Positions 8,200-15,470 of a DNA stretch of 43,944 nucleotides are shown here, piece by piece. Where the stretch lies: NCBI GenBank assembly GCA_902632665.1, contig CACPDT010000003.1, forward strand, positions 1-43,944, given 5' to 3'. Made by a program: the position numbers and the translations under genes. Positions within the stretch are counted from its first letter, which is position 1, and each line of letters starts with the position of its first letter. The notes under the pieces were generated by a model. That model saw only the letters and a list, made by a program, of their open reading frames with translations, had not been told where the DNA came from and did no database searches. The DNA is from an uncultured Pelagibacteraceae bacterium. Its GTDB lineage: Bacteria; Pseudomonadota; Alphaproteobacteria; Pelagibacterales; Pelagibacteraceae.

Positions 8200-8541
8200 T
8201 TAAAGTTTTTTCCAATTAGTATTTTTTAACAACAAATTAAGCTCTGAAGAATTCTTTAGTATTTTACCATTGGTATCAGTAATTAAATATTTTAAATTTT
8301 TACTTTTTGGCTTAAAGTTTTTGCAAATTTTATAGATAGCATTTTCAGTTGCATTTTTAAAAACATTAAATCCTACCTGTTTGCTCGAAATGTTAAGTCC
8401 ATAATCTTTCCAAGAACCTTCAGAAACCATTTTTGCATATAAATCTAATATTATTTTAAGTTCACTTTTTTCAAAAAAATGATTTTCATTAAATTTTTTT
8501 TTATCAAGATTATTAACAACCAGTCTTAAATTATTCTTCAT
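8200..8541 (-). CDS. DUF2794-family protein
   Basis: A 113-residue soluble protein matching the alphaproteobacterial DUF2794 pattern: FEKSELKIILDLYAKMVSEG, then W-x-DYGLN, a V-F-K-N-A-T-E-N-A-IYKI strand and ITDTNGKILKNSSEL. The function is unknown. It overlaps the 3' end of the upstream yciB gene by 11 bases and ends 6 bases from the convergent Bax-inhibitor gene. Confidence 0.82.
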   Translation of the reverse strand: MKNNLRLVVNNLDKKKFNENHFFEKSELKIILDLYAKMVSEGSWKDYGLNISSKQVGFNVFKNATENAIYKICKNFKPKSKNLKYLITDTNGKILKNSSELNLLLKNTNWKKL

Positions 8542-9085
8542 GGGTTTTATATTTATTGATTAAACCGATTTGAAAGGCTGTAAAAATGAAAGTTATTGGA
8601 AGTAAACCCCAAACTTTAAAGTTGACCCAAAATTCCTCAGATTGTGTTCTCCAGACCAATTCATTTAAGACTGCAAGTCCAAAGAAAAAATATATCCATC
8701 TTTTACTTAACAATTCCCAACCTTCGTTTGTAAGTGCTATTGATTTTCCCATTAATTTTTTTAACACAGGTTCATTAGTAAAATATCTTCCAAATATTAA
8801 AGCCAGACCAAATAAAATATTGATAATTGTTGGTTTAATGTAAATAAAAACTGGATTATCAAAATAAATTGTAAGGCCCCCAAAAAAAGTAATCAATATT
8901 CCACTCAACAGAGGAATTTTAGGTATTTTTTTTTCTAAAAACCAAACAAACACCAATGCTATAATTGTCGCAATTATAAATGGTGGAATGGCTACTCTTA
9001 AATCTTTTTCACTATCGTAATAGTAGTAAAAAAAAATTACCAGAGGTCCAAAATCAGTAAGAAACTTTAAAAAAGATTTATTCAC
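8531..9085 (-). CDS. yciB: Inner-membrane septation protein YciB/IspZ
   Basis: A 184-residue, mostly hydrophobic protein of the YciB/IspZ family with five to six membrane spans. Family marks are FLTDFGPLVIFF at the N-terminus, RYFTNEPVLKKLMGKSI around residue 95 and the LNELVWRTQSEEFWVNFK segment near 140. Family members affect envelope integrity and septation; the molecular activity is unsettled. The 3' end overlaps the DUF2794 gene by 11 bases, so the pair is co-transcribed. It diverges from hspQ. Confidence 0.92.
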   Translation of the reverse strand: MNKSFLKFLTDFGPLVIFFYYYYDSEKDLRVAIPPFIIATIIALVFVWFLEKKIPKIPLLSGILITFFGGLTIYFDNPVFIYIKPTIINILFGLALIFGRYFTNEPVLKKLMGKSIALTNEGWELLSKRWIYFFFGLAVLNELVWRTQSEEFWVNFKVWGLLPITFIFTAFQIGLINKYKTHEE

Positions 9086-9134
9086 TGGAAGAATATTAGC
9101 ATAAATAATATTTTCACAAAAACTATAAATTTTT

Positions 9135-9166
9135 CTTATTGATTTTTATTTTTAAATACCCATACT
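9135..9166 (+). promoter_or_regulatory. Possible heat-shock (sigma32-like) promoter of hspQ
   Basis: In the 88-base divergent gap before hspQ, CTTATTG (9135-9141) and CCCATACT (9159-9166) resemble the heat-shock -35 (CTTGAAA) and -10 (CCCCATnT) boxes, 17 bases apart. The C-run is conspicuous in an otherwise AT-only stretch. Transcription would begin just before the ATG at 9174. The -35 box matches poorly, so this is inference supported by the heat-shock role of the family. Confidence 0.3.
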
Positions 9167-9173
9167 AATCTCA

Positions 9174-9494
9174 ATGGCAATTCAAAAAGCTAAATTCTCA
9201 ATAGGCGATATCGTAAAACACAAACACTTTGAATTTAGAGGTGTGATTTATGATGTAGATTTTGAGTTTAATAATTCTGAAGAATGGTATCAATCTATTC
9301 CAAAGAATGTAAGACCAAGAAAAGATCAACCGTTCTATCACTTGTTAGCTGAAAACGATGAAATAACTTATGAAGCCTATGTATCAGAGCAAAATTTATT
9401 GACTGATGACTCTGATGAGCCAATCAAACATCCGTTAATTGAGGAAATATTTTCAGGTAAAAAAGGTTCAAGCTATTTTAAGCCATCAAATTAA
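9174..9494 (+). CDS. hspQ: Heat shock protein HspQ
   Basis: A 106-residue protein of the HspQ family (hemimethylated-DNA-binding/YccV-type fold). Characteristic strings are AKFSIGDIVKHKHFEFRGVI, D-x-D-F-x-F-N-N-x-E-E-W-Y, the PFYHLLAEN core and YEAYVSEQNL. In E. coli HspQ is a Lon specificity-enhancing factor and adaptor that also affects DnaA stability. The gene stands alone between divergent yciB and the ccm run; 179 bases separate it from ccmC. Confidence 0.93.
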   Translation: MAIQKAKFSIGDIVKHKHFEFRGVIYDVDFEFNNSEEWYQSIPKNVRPRKDQPFYHLLAENDEITYEAYVSEQNLLTDDSDEPIKHPLIEEIFSGKKGSSYFKPSN

Positions 9495-9537
9495 GTTAAT
9501 TCACTTTTTAAACACATTTAGCTCAAATCTTTGTCAC

Positions 9538-9622
9538 AGGGTATTGTTAGATTTAATTAATTCTGATCAAGAGTGTTAAATTTTACCCTTCGTTATTATC
9601 TCCCTCTACATTCTTGATCAGA
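9538..9622 (+). promoter_or_regulatory. Long hairpin (possible pseudoknot) in the ccmC leader
   Basis: Bases 9562-9576 pair with 9608-9622 to form a 15-bp stem (TCTGATCAAGAGTGT against ACATTCTTGATCAGA, one G-U pair, the outer 11 bp perfect). The loop is 31 bases. Within the loop, TACCCT (9584-9589) is complementary to AGGGTA at 9538-9543 upstream of the stem, which would close a pseudoknot. No T-run follows, so it is not a terminator. It lies 51 bases before the ccmC start and could be a cis-regulatory RNA or a small RNA. Confidence 0.45.
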
Positions 9623-9673
9623 TAATTATTTCGTACTAAATAACTCTAATATTAATTTTAAAAATAAAATTTT

Positions 9674-10381
9674 ATGTTTCAATTACTAGAACCTAATAGA
9701 ATTTTTTCTATAACTTCTAAAGCACCAAAATACGTTTTATTATTATTCATTTTGGTAGTCTCTATCGGTTTGACTGAGGCTTTAGTTTTCTCACCAGAGG
9801 ATTATAAACAAAGTCACTCTGTAAGAATAATGTATGTTCATGTTCCCGCGGCATGGATCTCACTAGGTATCTTTTCTACTATTACTATTCTCTCTATCGT
9901 TGGTTATATATTTAAGATTAAAAATTTCTTTTTAATTTCAAAAAGTTTGGCTCCGTCAGGATTTATTTTTAATATAATTGCACTTGTAACAGGTTCTATT
10001 TGGGGAAAGCCCACGTGGGGAACATGGTGGGCGTGGGATACCAGAATTACATCTATGCTAATATTGGCATTATTTTATTTGATGTATTTAATTGCTTGGA
10101 GAATTTACGAAGACAAAGAACAAGTTTTTAAAGTAACTTCAATTATTACAATTTTAGGAATAATAAATGTTCCTATAATTAAATATTCTGTAGATTGGTG
10201 GAACACACTTCATCAGCCTGCTTCAATTAATATATTATCAAAATCTACTATTCATTCTTCGATGCTCCTTCCTTTACTGATTATGACTGCGGCATTTGCC
10301 CTATTCTCATTGCTAATTTTTTTAATGAAATATAATACAGAACTGATAAAAATTAAAAATAAGGGTTTAGACAGATTATGA
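9674..10381 (+). CDS. ccmC: Cytochrome c maturation heme-handling protein CcmC
   Basis: A 235-residue inner-membrane protein with six spans. The WWD motif GTWWAWDTRIT lies in the periplasmic loop near residues 116-126. Conserved histidines flank it: one in YVHVPAAW near residue 57 and one in LHQPASI near 178. In system I cytochrome c biogenesis CcmC binds heme and loads it on CcmE. It is the first gene of the ccmCDEFGH run and overlaps ccmD by 4 bases. The start is preceded by an AT-rich stretch without a strong ribosome-binding site. Confidence 0.96.
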   Translation: MFQLLEPNRIFSITSKAPKYVLLLFILVVSIGLTEALVFSPEDYKQSHSVRIMYVHVPAAWISLGIFSTITILSIVGYIFKIKNFFLISKSLAPSGFIFNIIALVTGSIWGKPTWGTWWAWDTRITSMLILALFYLMYLIAWRIYEDKEQVFKVTSIITILGIINVPIIKYSVDWWNTLHQPASINILSKSTIHSSMLLPLLIMTAAFALFSLLIFLMKYNTELIKIKNKGLDRL

Positions 10382-10605
10382 TAACTGAAATTTTTTATAT
10401 GAACGGATATGGAATTTATGTTTGGGGTTCATTTGCTTTTACTTTTTTAAGCTTTGTATCACTGTATTTAGTAATCAAAAATCAATATGAAAGAGAAAAA
10501 AATAAGTTTATTGTTAAATTTGGAAACCTAAACTCTGAAAGAGCTGCCTCTGCTAGACTACAAAGAATTAATAGAGAGATTCTATCCAACACTTCAACTA
10601 TTTAA
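10378..10605 (+). CDS. ccmD: Heme exporter accessory protein CcmD
   Basis: A 75-residue protein with a single membrane span (about residues 12-32) preceded by the CcmD signature NGYGIYVWGSF and followed by a charged cytoplasmic tail. CcmD helps release heme-loaded CcmE from the CcmABC complex. Position between ccmC and ccmE and the 4-base ATGA overlap with ccmC support the call. The tail is somewhat longer and more Arg/Asn-rich than in enteric homologues. Confidence 0.85.
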   Translation: MITEIFYMNGYGIYVWGSFAFTFLSFVSLYLVIKNQYEREKNKFIVKFGNLNSERAASARLQRINREILSNTSTI

Positions 10606-10615
10606 CTTTTAAACC

Positions 10616-11035
10616 ATGTATGGTCGTAAAGTTAAACTAAGATTTTTTTTTATATTCTTAATCGCCGCTACATTAAGTTTAACGATATTCCTTATTCTAA
10701 AATCATTAGAAGAAAATGTTGTATATTTTAAATCTCCATCTGAGATAAAAACTTTATCTGAAATGCAGCAGAAAAAGATTAGAATTGGAGGAATGGTAAA
10801 AACTGACTCAATTTCTATTGTAAATAAAGAATTAAGTTTTGTTATTACAGACTTTAAAAGTGAAATTAATGTTGTTTACTCAGGATTAATACCCAACCTT
10901 TTTGAAGAAGGTAAAGGTGTTGTTGCTGAAGGATTTTTAAAAGATGAAAATTTTTTTTCAGCAACGAAAATCTTAGCGAAACATGATGAAAATTATATGC
11001 CTCCCGAAGTAAAGGCTGCTTTAGAGGAGAAATAA
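10616..11035 (+). CDS. ccmE: Cytochrome c-type biogenesis heme chaperone CcmE
   Basis: A 139-residue protein with one N-terminal membrane anchor (about residues 9-28) and a periplasmic OB-fold barrel. The heme-linking motif is intact: [13 protein letters not shown], with the His that binds heme covalently near residue 122 and the Tyr four residues later. KIRIGGMVK and the FVITDF strand are typical. It receives heme from CcmC and passes it to CcmF. Ten bases follow ccmD and one base separates it from the ccmF start. Confidence 0.95.
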   Translation: MYGRKVKLRFFFIFLIAATLSLTIFLILKSLEENVVYFKSPSEIKTLSEMQQKKIRIGGMVKTDSISIVNKELSFVITDFKSEINVVYSGLIPNLFEEGKGVVAEGFLKDENFFSATKILAKHDENYMPPEVKAALEEK

Positions 11036-11036
11036 A

Positions 11037-12914
11037 TTGTCAAGTTTAATTGGATATTATTCTTTAATTTTTGGTGTTGGTGTATCAATTTTAGTTATAT
11101 TTTTTTCAATTAAAAATTTTAATAATACTCAAAAGTTAGATACTAAAGTAATATCATTAGTTTTCTTACAGCTTTTATTTGTGATAATAAGCTTCTCAAG
11201 CTTAATTTTATCTTTTGTTAACTCAGATTTTAGTAATGAGACAGTTTTTAATCACTCTCACACAACCAAGCCGCTTTTCTATAAAATCTCTGGGACCTGG
11301 GGCAATCATGAAGGTAGTCTATTATTATGGTTGTTAGTTTTAACATTATTTATATTTGTCTTTTTATTGAAATCAAAAGATCAACCAAAACAATATAAAA
11401 TTTTAACTTTATTATTTCAGCAGATAATAATAGTTGGTTTCTTTATTTTTCTAATACAAACCTCAAATCCTTTTAATCATGTTTTTCCTGTTCCAAAAGA
11501 GGGATTAGGTTTAAATCCTATATTGCAAGACCCTGCATTAGCAATTCATCCACCAATTTTATATTTAGGCTATGTTGGAACTTCCATAATTTTTTCCTCA
11601 GCACTAGCAGCAGTTTGCTCAAATAATATTACAAAAATGTGGGCTTCACATATTAAAAAATGGGTTTTAGTTTCTTGGATTTTTTTAACTTTAGGAATTT
11701 TACTTGGATCTATTTGGGCTTACTATGAGTTAGGATGGGGAGGTTTTTGGTTTTGGGATCCAGTTGAAAATGTATCTTTAATGCCATGGTTTGCATTAAC
11801 AACATTATTACATTGTGTATTAGTTTTAGAAAAAAAGCTAATTCTTACCTCGTGGGTTGTTGTGTTATCAATTGCAACCTTTACCCTAAGTATGTGCGGT
11901 ACTTTTTTGGTTCGATCAGGTATTTTAAATTCTGTTCATACATTTGCCAATGATCCAGAAAGAGGTTTATATATTCTAATATTTTTATTTATTTTGATAT
12001 TTCTATCTTTTTTTATTTTTTTGATTTTTCATAAAAGTGAAAACAACAATTCCAAAACTTTTTACTTATTAAGTAAGGAAACATCAATTTTAGTTAATAA
12101 TTGGTTTATGATGTATTTTTTATCTGTTGTTTTAATTGGAACAATTTATCCAATATTTTTAGAGGTAATTTCATCTCAAAAAATATCTGTAGGTCCACCA
12201 TTTTTTAATAAATTGATATTACCATTTTTAATTCCATTTATGTTGGCGATGGCAATAGGTCCTAAATTAAAGTGGATTAAATCAGATGTTGAAGACAAAA
12301 TTTATTTAACTATATTTTTTATTATATCTCTAATTTTATCCGTATTGATAATAAGAAATTTAGATATTAACTTTCTATATAATACTATTTTAATTACAGC
12401 AGCTTTTTATTTATTTTTTATTACTTTAAGAGATTTTTTTCATAAAAAATATAGAAACTTATCACAAATTACGGCACATTTTAGTTTTAGCATTTTAATA
12501 CTAAGTATTTTATTTAATAATATTTTCTCATCTGAGGTTATTACAAATTTAAAAATTAATGAAACTTACCAAGCTCAAAATTTGAAGATTAATTTTGAAA
12601 GTATTGAACAAGAAAATAAACAAAATTTCAAAGCAATTAGAGGAAAGTTTATTGTTGAGGATCAAAGTGGATTAATTGAAATCATGCAACCTGAACTAAG
12701 AATATATAACCAACCAAATATTGTAACTAGTGAAGCAGACATTAAAACTAATATATTTACTGATAAATTTATGACAATGAATTATGTCCAAAATCAAGAT
12801 TATTTTAATATTCGTTATCAAGTAAAACCATTCATGATTTGGATTTGGGTTTCTACAATTCTATTGTGCTTTAGTGGTTGTTTATCTTTAATTACAAAAA
12901 AATATGAAAACTAA
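11037..12914 (+). CDS. ccmF: Cytochrome c heme lyase subunit CcmF
   Basis: A 625-residue polytopic protein of the CcmF family. The WWD domain GGFWFWDPVENVSLMPW is near residues 236-252. The first-block motif SGTWGNHEGSLLLW and the HPPILYLGYVG segment near 172 contain the heme-coordinating histidines of this family. It attaches heme to the CxxCH of apocytochromes together with CcmH/CcmG. The start is TTG one base after the ccmE stop; no earlier ATG is possible without entering ccmE. It overlaps ccmG by 11 bases. Confidence 0.95.
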   Translation: MSSLIGYYSLIFGVGVSILVIFFSIKNFNNTQKLDTKVISLVFLQLLFVIISFSSLILSFVNSDFSNETVFNHSHTTKPLFYKISGTWGNHEGSLLLWLLVLTLFIFVFLLKSKDQPKQYKILTLLFQQIIIVGFFIFLIQTSNPFNHVFPVPKEGLGLNPILQDPALAIHPPILYLGYVGTSIIFSSALAAVCSNNITKMWASHIKKWVLVSWIFLTLGILLGSIWAYYELGWGGFWFWDPVENVSLMPWFALTTLLHCVLVLEKKLILTSWVVVLSIATFTLSMCGTFLVRSGILNSVHTFANDPERGLYILIFLFILIFLSFFIFLIFHKSENNNSKTFYLLSKETSILVNNWFMMYFLSVVLIGTIYPIFLEVISSQKISVGPPFFNKLILPFLIPFMLAMAIGPKLKWIKSDVEDKIYLTIFFIISLILSVLIIRNLDINFLYNTILITAAFYLFFITLRDFFHKKYRNLSQITAHFSFSILILSILFNNIFSSEVITNLKINETYQAQNLKINFESIEQENKQNFKAIRGKFIVEDQSGLIEIMQPELRIYNQPNIVTSEADIKTNIFTDKFMTMNYVQNQDYFNIRYQVKPFMIWIWVSTILLCFSGCLSLITKKYEN

Positions 12915-13422
12915 AATTTTTCCTTTATTTTTAATCTTTACATTCTCAATAATTTTCTTTGTTTTTTATAAGGGTTTACAAAATACAAATATTTATACAC
13001 CTGAAATAAAATCAGAAATTAAAATTCCTAATTTTCACACAAATGAGTTTTTTTCAAAAAACAAAATTAATTCAGATCAGATTTTTGTAGGAAGTGAATA
13101 CTATTTATTAAATATTTGGGCTTCCTGGTGTATTCCTTGTAAAGAGGAACATAAGTATCTAATAGATTTAAGTAAAAAAGAGAATATCAAAATTATTGGA
13201 CAAAATTATAAAGATAATTTTGATAATGCTAAAAATTTTTTGATAAAGTTAGATAATCCCTACGATTTAATTTTTTTAGATAATGATGGCACAATAGCAA
13301 TTGAATGGGGTGCGTATGGAGTTCCTGAAACCTTTTTAATTAAAAATAATCAAATAATAAAAAAAATAATTGGTCCCTTGAATGAAAAATTACTTTTTGA
13401 GATAAAAGAATTGATAAAATGA
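12904..13422 (+). CDS. ccmG: Thiol:disulfide oxidoreductase CcmG/DsbE
   Basis: A 172-residue membrane-anchored thioredoxin-fold protein. The N-terminal span is at about residues 5-22. The active site WASWCIPCKEEH is near residue 75, and the cis-Pro GVPETFLI near 139 with GAYGVPE is the characteristic CcmG/DsbE form. It reduces apocytochrome cysteines before heme attachment. It overlaps ccmF by 11 bases and ccmH by 4. Confidence 0.94.
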   Translation: MKTKIFPLFLIFTFSIIFFVFYKGLQNTNIYTPEIKSEIKIPNFHTNEFFSKNKINSDQIFVGSEYYLLNIWASWCIPCKEEHKYLIDLSKKENIKIIGQNYKDNFDNAKNFLIKLDNPYDLIFLDNDGTIAIEWGAYGVPETFLIKNNQIIKKIIGPLNEKLLFEIKELIK

Positions 13423-13790
13423 ATATTTTAAAAATTTTAATTTCTGCAATTTTTTTAATTCCTTGTTTTTCTTCTGATTTAAAAGCTAAAAACTTAGAAA
13501 CTGAAATAACAAAAAATTTAAGATGTTTAATTTGTCAAGGACAATCAGTGTACGACTCAGATTCTGAATTTGCTAATAGTTTAAAAATTTTAGTGGAAAA
13601 AAAATTAAATGAAGGCTTAGACGAAAAACAAATTTATGATTATCTTAAAAATAAATATGGAGATTGGATTTTGTATGATCCAGGATTTAGTAAAAATACC
13701 TATTTTCTTTGGTTATTACCTATATTGATGTTTGTATTTGGTGGTGCAATAATACTAAGGAAAGTTATATTAAAAAAAAATAAATTATGA
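13419..13790 (+). CDS. ccmH: Cytochrome c maturation protein CcmH (CcmL-type, short form)
   Basis: A 123-residue protein with an N-terminal signal/anchor, a three-helix periplasmic domain and a C-terminal span. The redox motif is LRCLICQGQSVYDSDSEFA (CxxC near residue 35). YLKNKYGDWILYDPGF is the conserved C-terminal part of the domain. It carries no TPR (CcmI) part, the usual arrangement outside enterics. CcmH exchanges disulfides with apocytochrome and CcmG. It overlaps both neighbours by 4 bases. Confidence 0.93.
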   Translation: MNILKILISAIFLIPCFSSDLKAKNLETEITKNLRCLICQGQSVYDSDSEFANSLKILVEKKLNEGLDEKQIYDYLKNKYGDWILYDPGFSKNTYFLWLLPILMFVFGGAIILRKVILKKNKL

Positions 13791-14302
13791 ATTACTTAAG
13801 AATTTGTTGCTTAGTGATATTGTCTTTTTTAATTTCTTCATCAATATTTGCTGAAGATACTAAAATTAGCAATGATAATACAAAGTTTAATATTTATTCA
13901 GGGATGTTTGACTTTAGTGATAATGGAAAAAAATCAACTCTAATTGGATTTCAACATCAAAATACAGATTTAAATAGAGATACTTTTCTTGGTAATCTTT
14001 CTCCCGTAACAGGATTTATGTTTACTGCTGATAGCGCAGCCTATCTGTATACTGGTATACAGGCTCAATATTCATTAGGAGCATTAAATATTATACCGAG
14101 TTTTACTCCAGGACTTTATAACAAAGGAGACGGAAAAGATCTTGGACACTTGTTAGAATTTAAAAGTGAAGTTCAGATTTCTTTAGATTTATTCCAAAAT
14201 AGTCAATTAGGTTTTTCATATAATCATTTATCCAATGCAAGTTTAGGGGATAAAAATCCTGGGGCAAATAGTTATATGTTTAATTTTTTCAAAACCTTTT
14301 AA
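13787..14302 (+). CDS. PagL-like acyloxyacyl hydrolase / lipid A 3-O-deacylase family outer-membrane protein
   Basis: A 171-residue product with a signal peptide (cleavage near SSIFAED) and alternating amphipathic strands ending in a C-terminal Phe, as in small outer-membrane barrels. The C-terminal YNHLSNASLGDKNPGANSY matches the PagL active-site region, with His147 and Ser149 in the same H-x-S spacing as the known catalytic pair. By direct counting, the position of the third residue (Glu in Pseudomonas PagL) is Asn161, so activity is uncertain. It overlaps ccmH by 4 bases, although no link to cytochrome maturation is known. Confidence 0.7.
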   Translation: MNYLRICCLVILSFLISSSIFAEDTKISNDNTKFNIYSGMFDFSDNGKKSTLIGFQHQNTDLNRDTFLGNLSPVTGFMFTADSAAYLYTGIQAQYSLGALNIIPSFTPGLYNKGDGKDLGHLLEFKSEVQISLDLFQNSQLGFSYNHLSNASLGDKNPGANSYMFNFFKTF

Positions 14303-14312
14303 AAAACATCTT

Positions 14313-15470
14313 ATGATAATGAGATTAAAAGATTGTCACAATTTTGGTGATTTTAGAAAACTTGCTAAGCTTAAGCTTCCATCTCCTATTTTTCATTATA
14401 TTGATGGTGCAGCTGACGATGAGATTACATATGCTAGGAATACTAGTGCATTTGACGATGTAGATTTAGTTCCAAATGTTTTAAGAGGTGTTGAGAATGT
14501 TGATTTGTCTACGACGATTTTTGGTAAAAAGTTAGATTTACCATTTTATCTTTCACCAACAGCATTACAAAGACTTTTTCATTACGATGGTGAAAGAGCA
14601 GTTGGAAAAGCAGCTAAAAAATTTAATACAATGTTTGGTGTTTCTGCATTAGCAACAGTTAGTGTAGAGGAAATATCCTCTTTGATTGATACACCAAAAA
14701 TGTTTCAGTTTTATTTTCACAAAGACAGAGGTTTAAATGATTCTTGTTTAGAGCGAGCTAAGGCTGCTAAATTTGATGTAATGGCTCTAACAGTTGATAC
14801 CATTACAGGAGGAAATCGTGAAAGAGATTTGAGAACTGGGTTTACCTCTCCACCAAAATTGACTCTATCAAGCTTATTTAGTTTTGCGACCAAACCAATG
14901 TGGGGAATAAATTATTTAACAAAAGGTAAATTTGAATTACCTCATCTTCAAGATTTTGTCAAAGAGGGTACAAGTACAAATTCTTCCATTGGAAATTATT
15001 TTTCAACAATGTTGGATCAATCTATGAATTGGAAAGATGCTGAGAAACTTTGTTCTCAATGGGGAGGTCATTTTGCGCTTAAAGGAATAATGAGTGTAGA
15101 AGATGCAAAAAAAGCAGTTGATATTGGATGTACCGGTATAATGGTTTCAAATCACGGTGGCAGACAACTTGATGGATCGAGATCACCATTCGATCAACTT
15201 GCAGAAATTGTAGATGCGGTTGGAGATAAACTTGATGTTATATGTGAAGGAGGAATTCATAGAGGAACTCACATGCTTAAGGCATTATCACTTGGAGCAA
15301 AAGCATGTTCTGGTGGAAGACTTTATCTATATGCGCTCGCGGCAGCAGGTCAACCAGGTGTCGAAAGAGCTCTTGAATTATATAAATCCGAGTTAGTTAG
15401 AGATATGAAACTGATGGGATGTACAAAAATATCAGATCTTAATAGAAATAATCTCAGATTTAGAAAATAG
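14313..15470 (+). CDS. FMN-dependent alpha-hydroxy-acid oxidase/dehydrogenase (LldD/glycolate oxidase family), copy 1
   Basis: A 385-residue TIM-barrel flavoenzyme. It opens with the DFRKLAKLKLPSPIFHYIDG block. The active-site SNHGGRQLDGSRSPFDQ near residue 275 holds the catalytic His and the substrate-binding Arg. The phosphate-binding GGIHRGTHMLKAL and GGRLYLYALAAAG follow. The family oxidises L-lactate, glycolate or other L-2-hydroxy acids to 2-oxo acids. A second ATG two codons in (14319) is an equally plausible start. The stop overlaps the GTG of a close paralogue by one base, so they are a coupled tandem pair. Confidence 0.92.
   Translation: MIMRLKDCHNFGDFRKLAKLKLPSPIFHYIDGAADDEITYARNTSAFDDVDLVPNVLRGVENVDLSTTIFGKKLDLPFYLSPTALQRLFHYDGERAVGKAAKKFNTMFGVSALATVSVEEISSLIDTPKMFQFYFHKDRGLNDSCLERAKAAKFDVMALTVDTITGGNRERDLRTGFTSPPKLTLSSLFSFATKPMWGINYLTKGKFELPHLQDFVKEGTSTNSSIGNYFSTMLDQSMNWKDAEKLCSQWGGHFALKGIMSVEDAKKAVDIGCTGIMVSNHGGRQLDGSRSPFDQLAEIVDAVGDKLDVICEGGIHRGTHMLKALSLGAKACSGGRLYLYALAAAGQPGVERALELYKSELVRDMKLMGCTKISDLNRNNLRFRK

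Noticed and set aside
9562..9622. The ccmC leader hairpin as a terminator of hspQ.
   Set aside because: The stem is AT-rich, the loop is 31 bases and no T-run follows the second arm, so it lacks the form of an intrinsic terminator.
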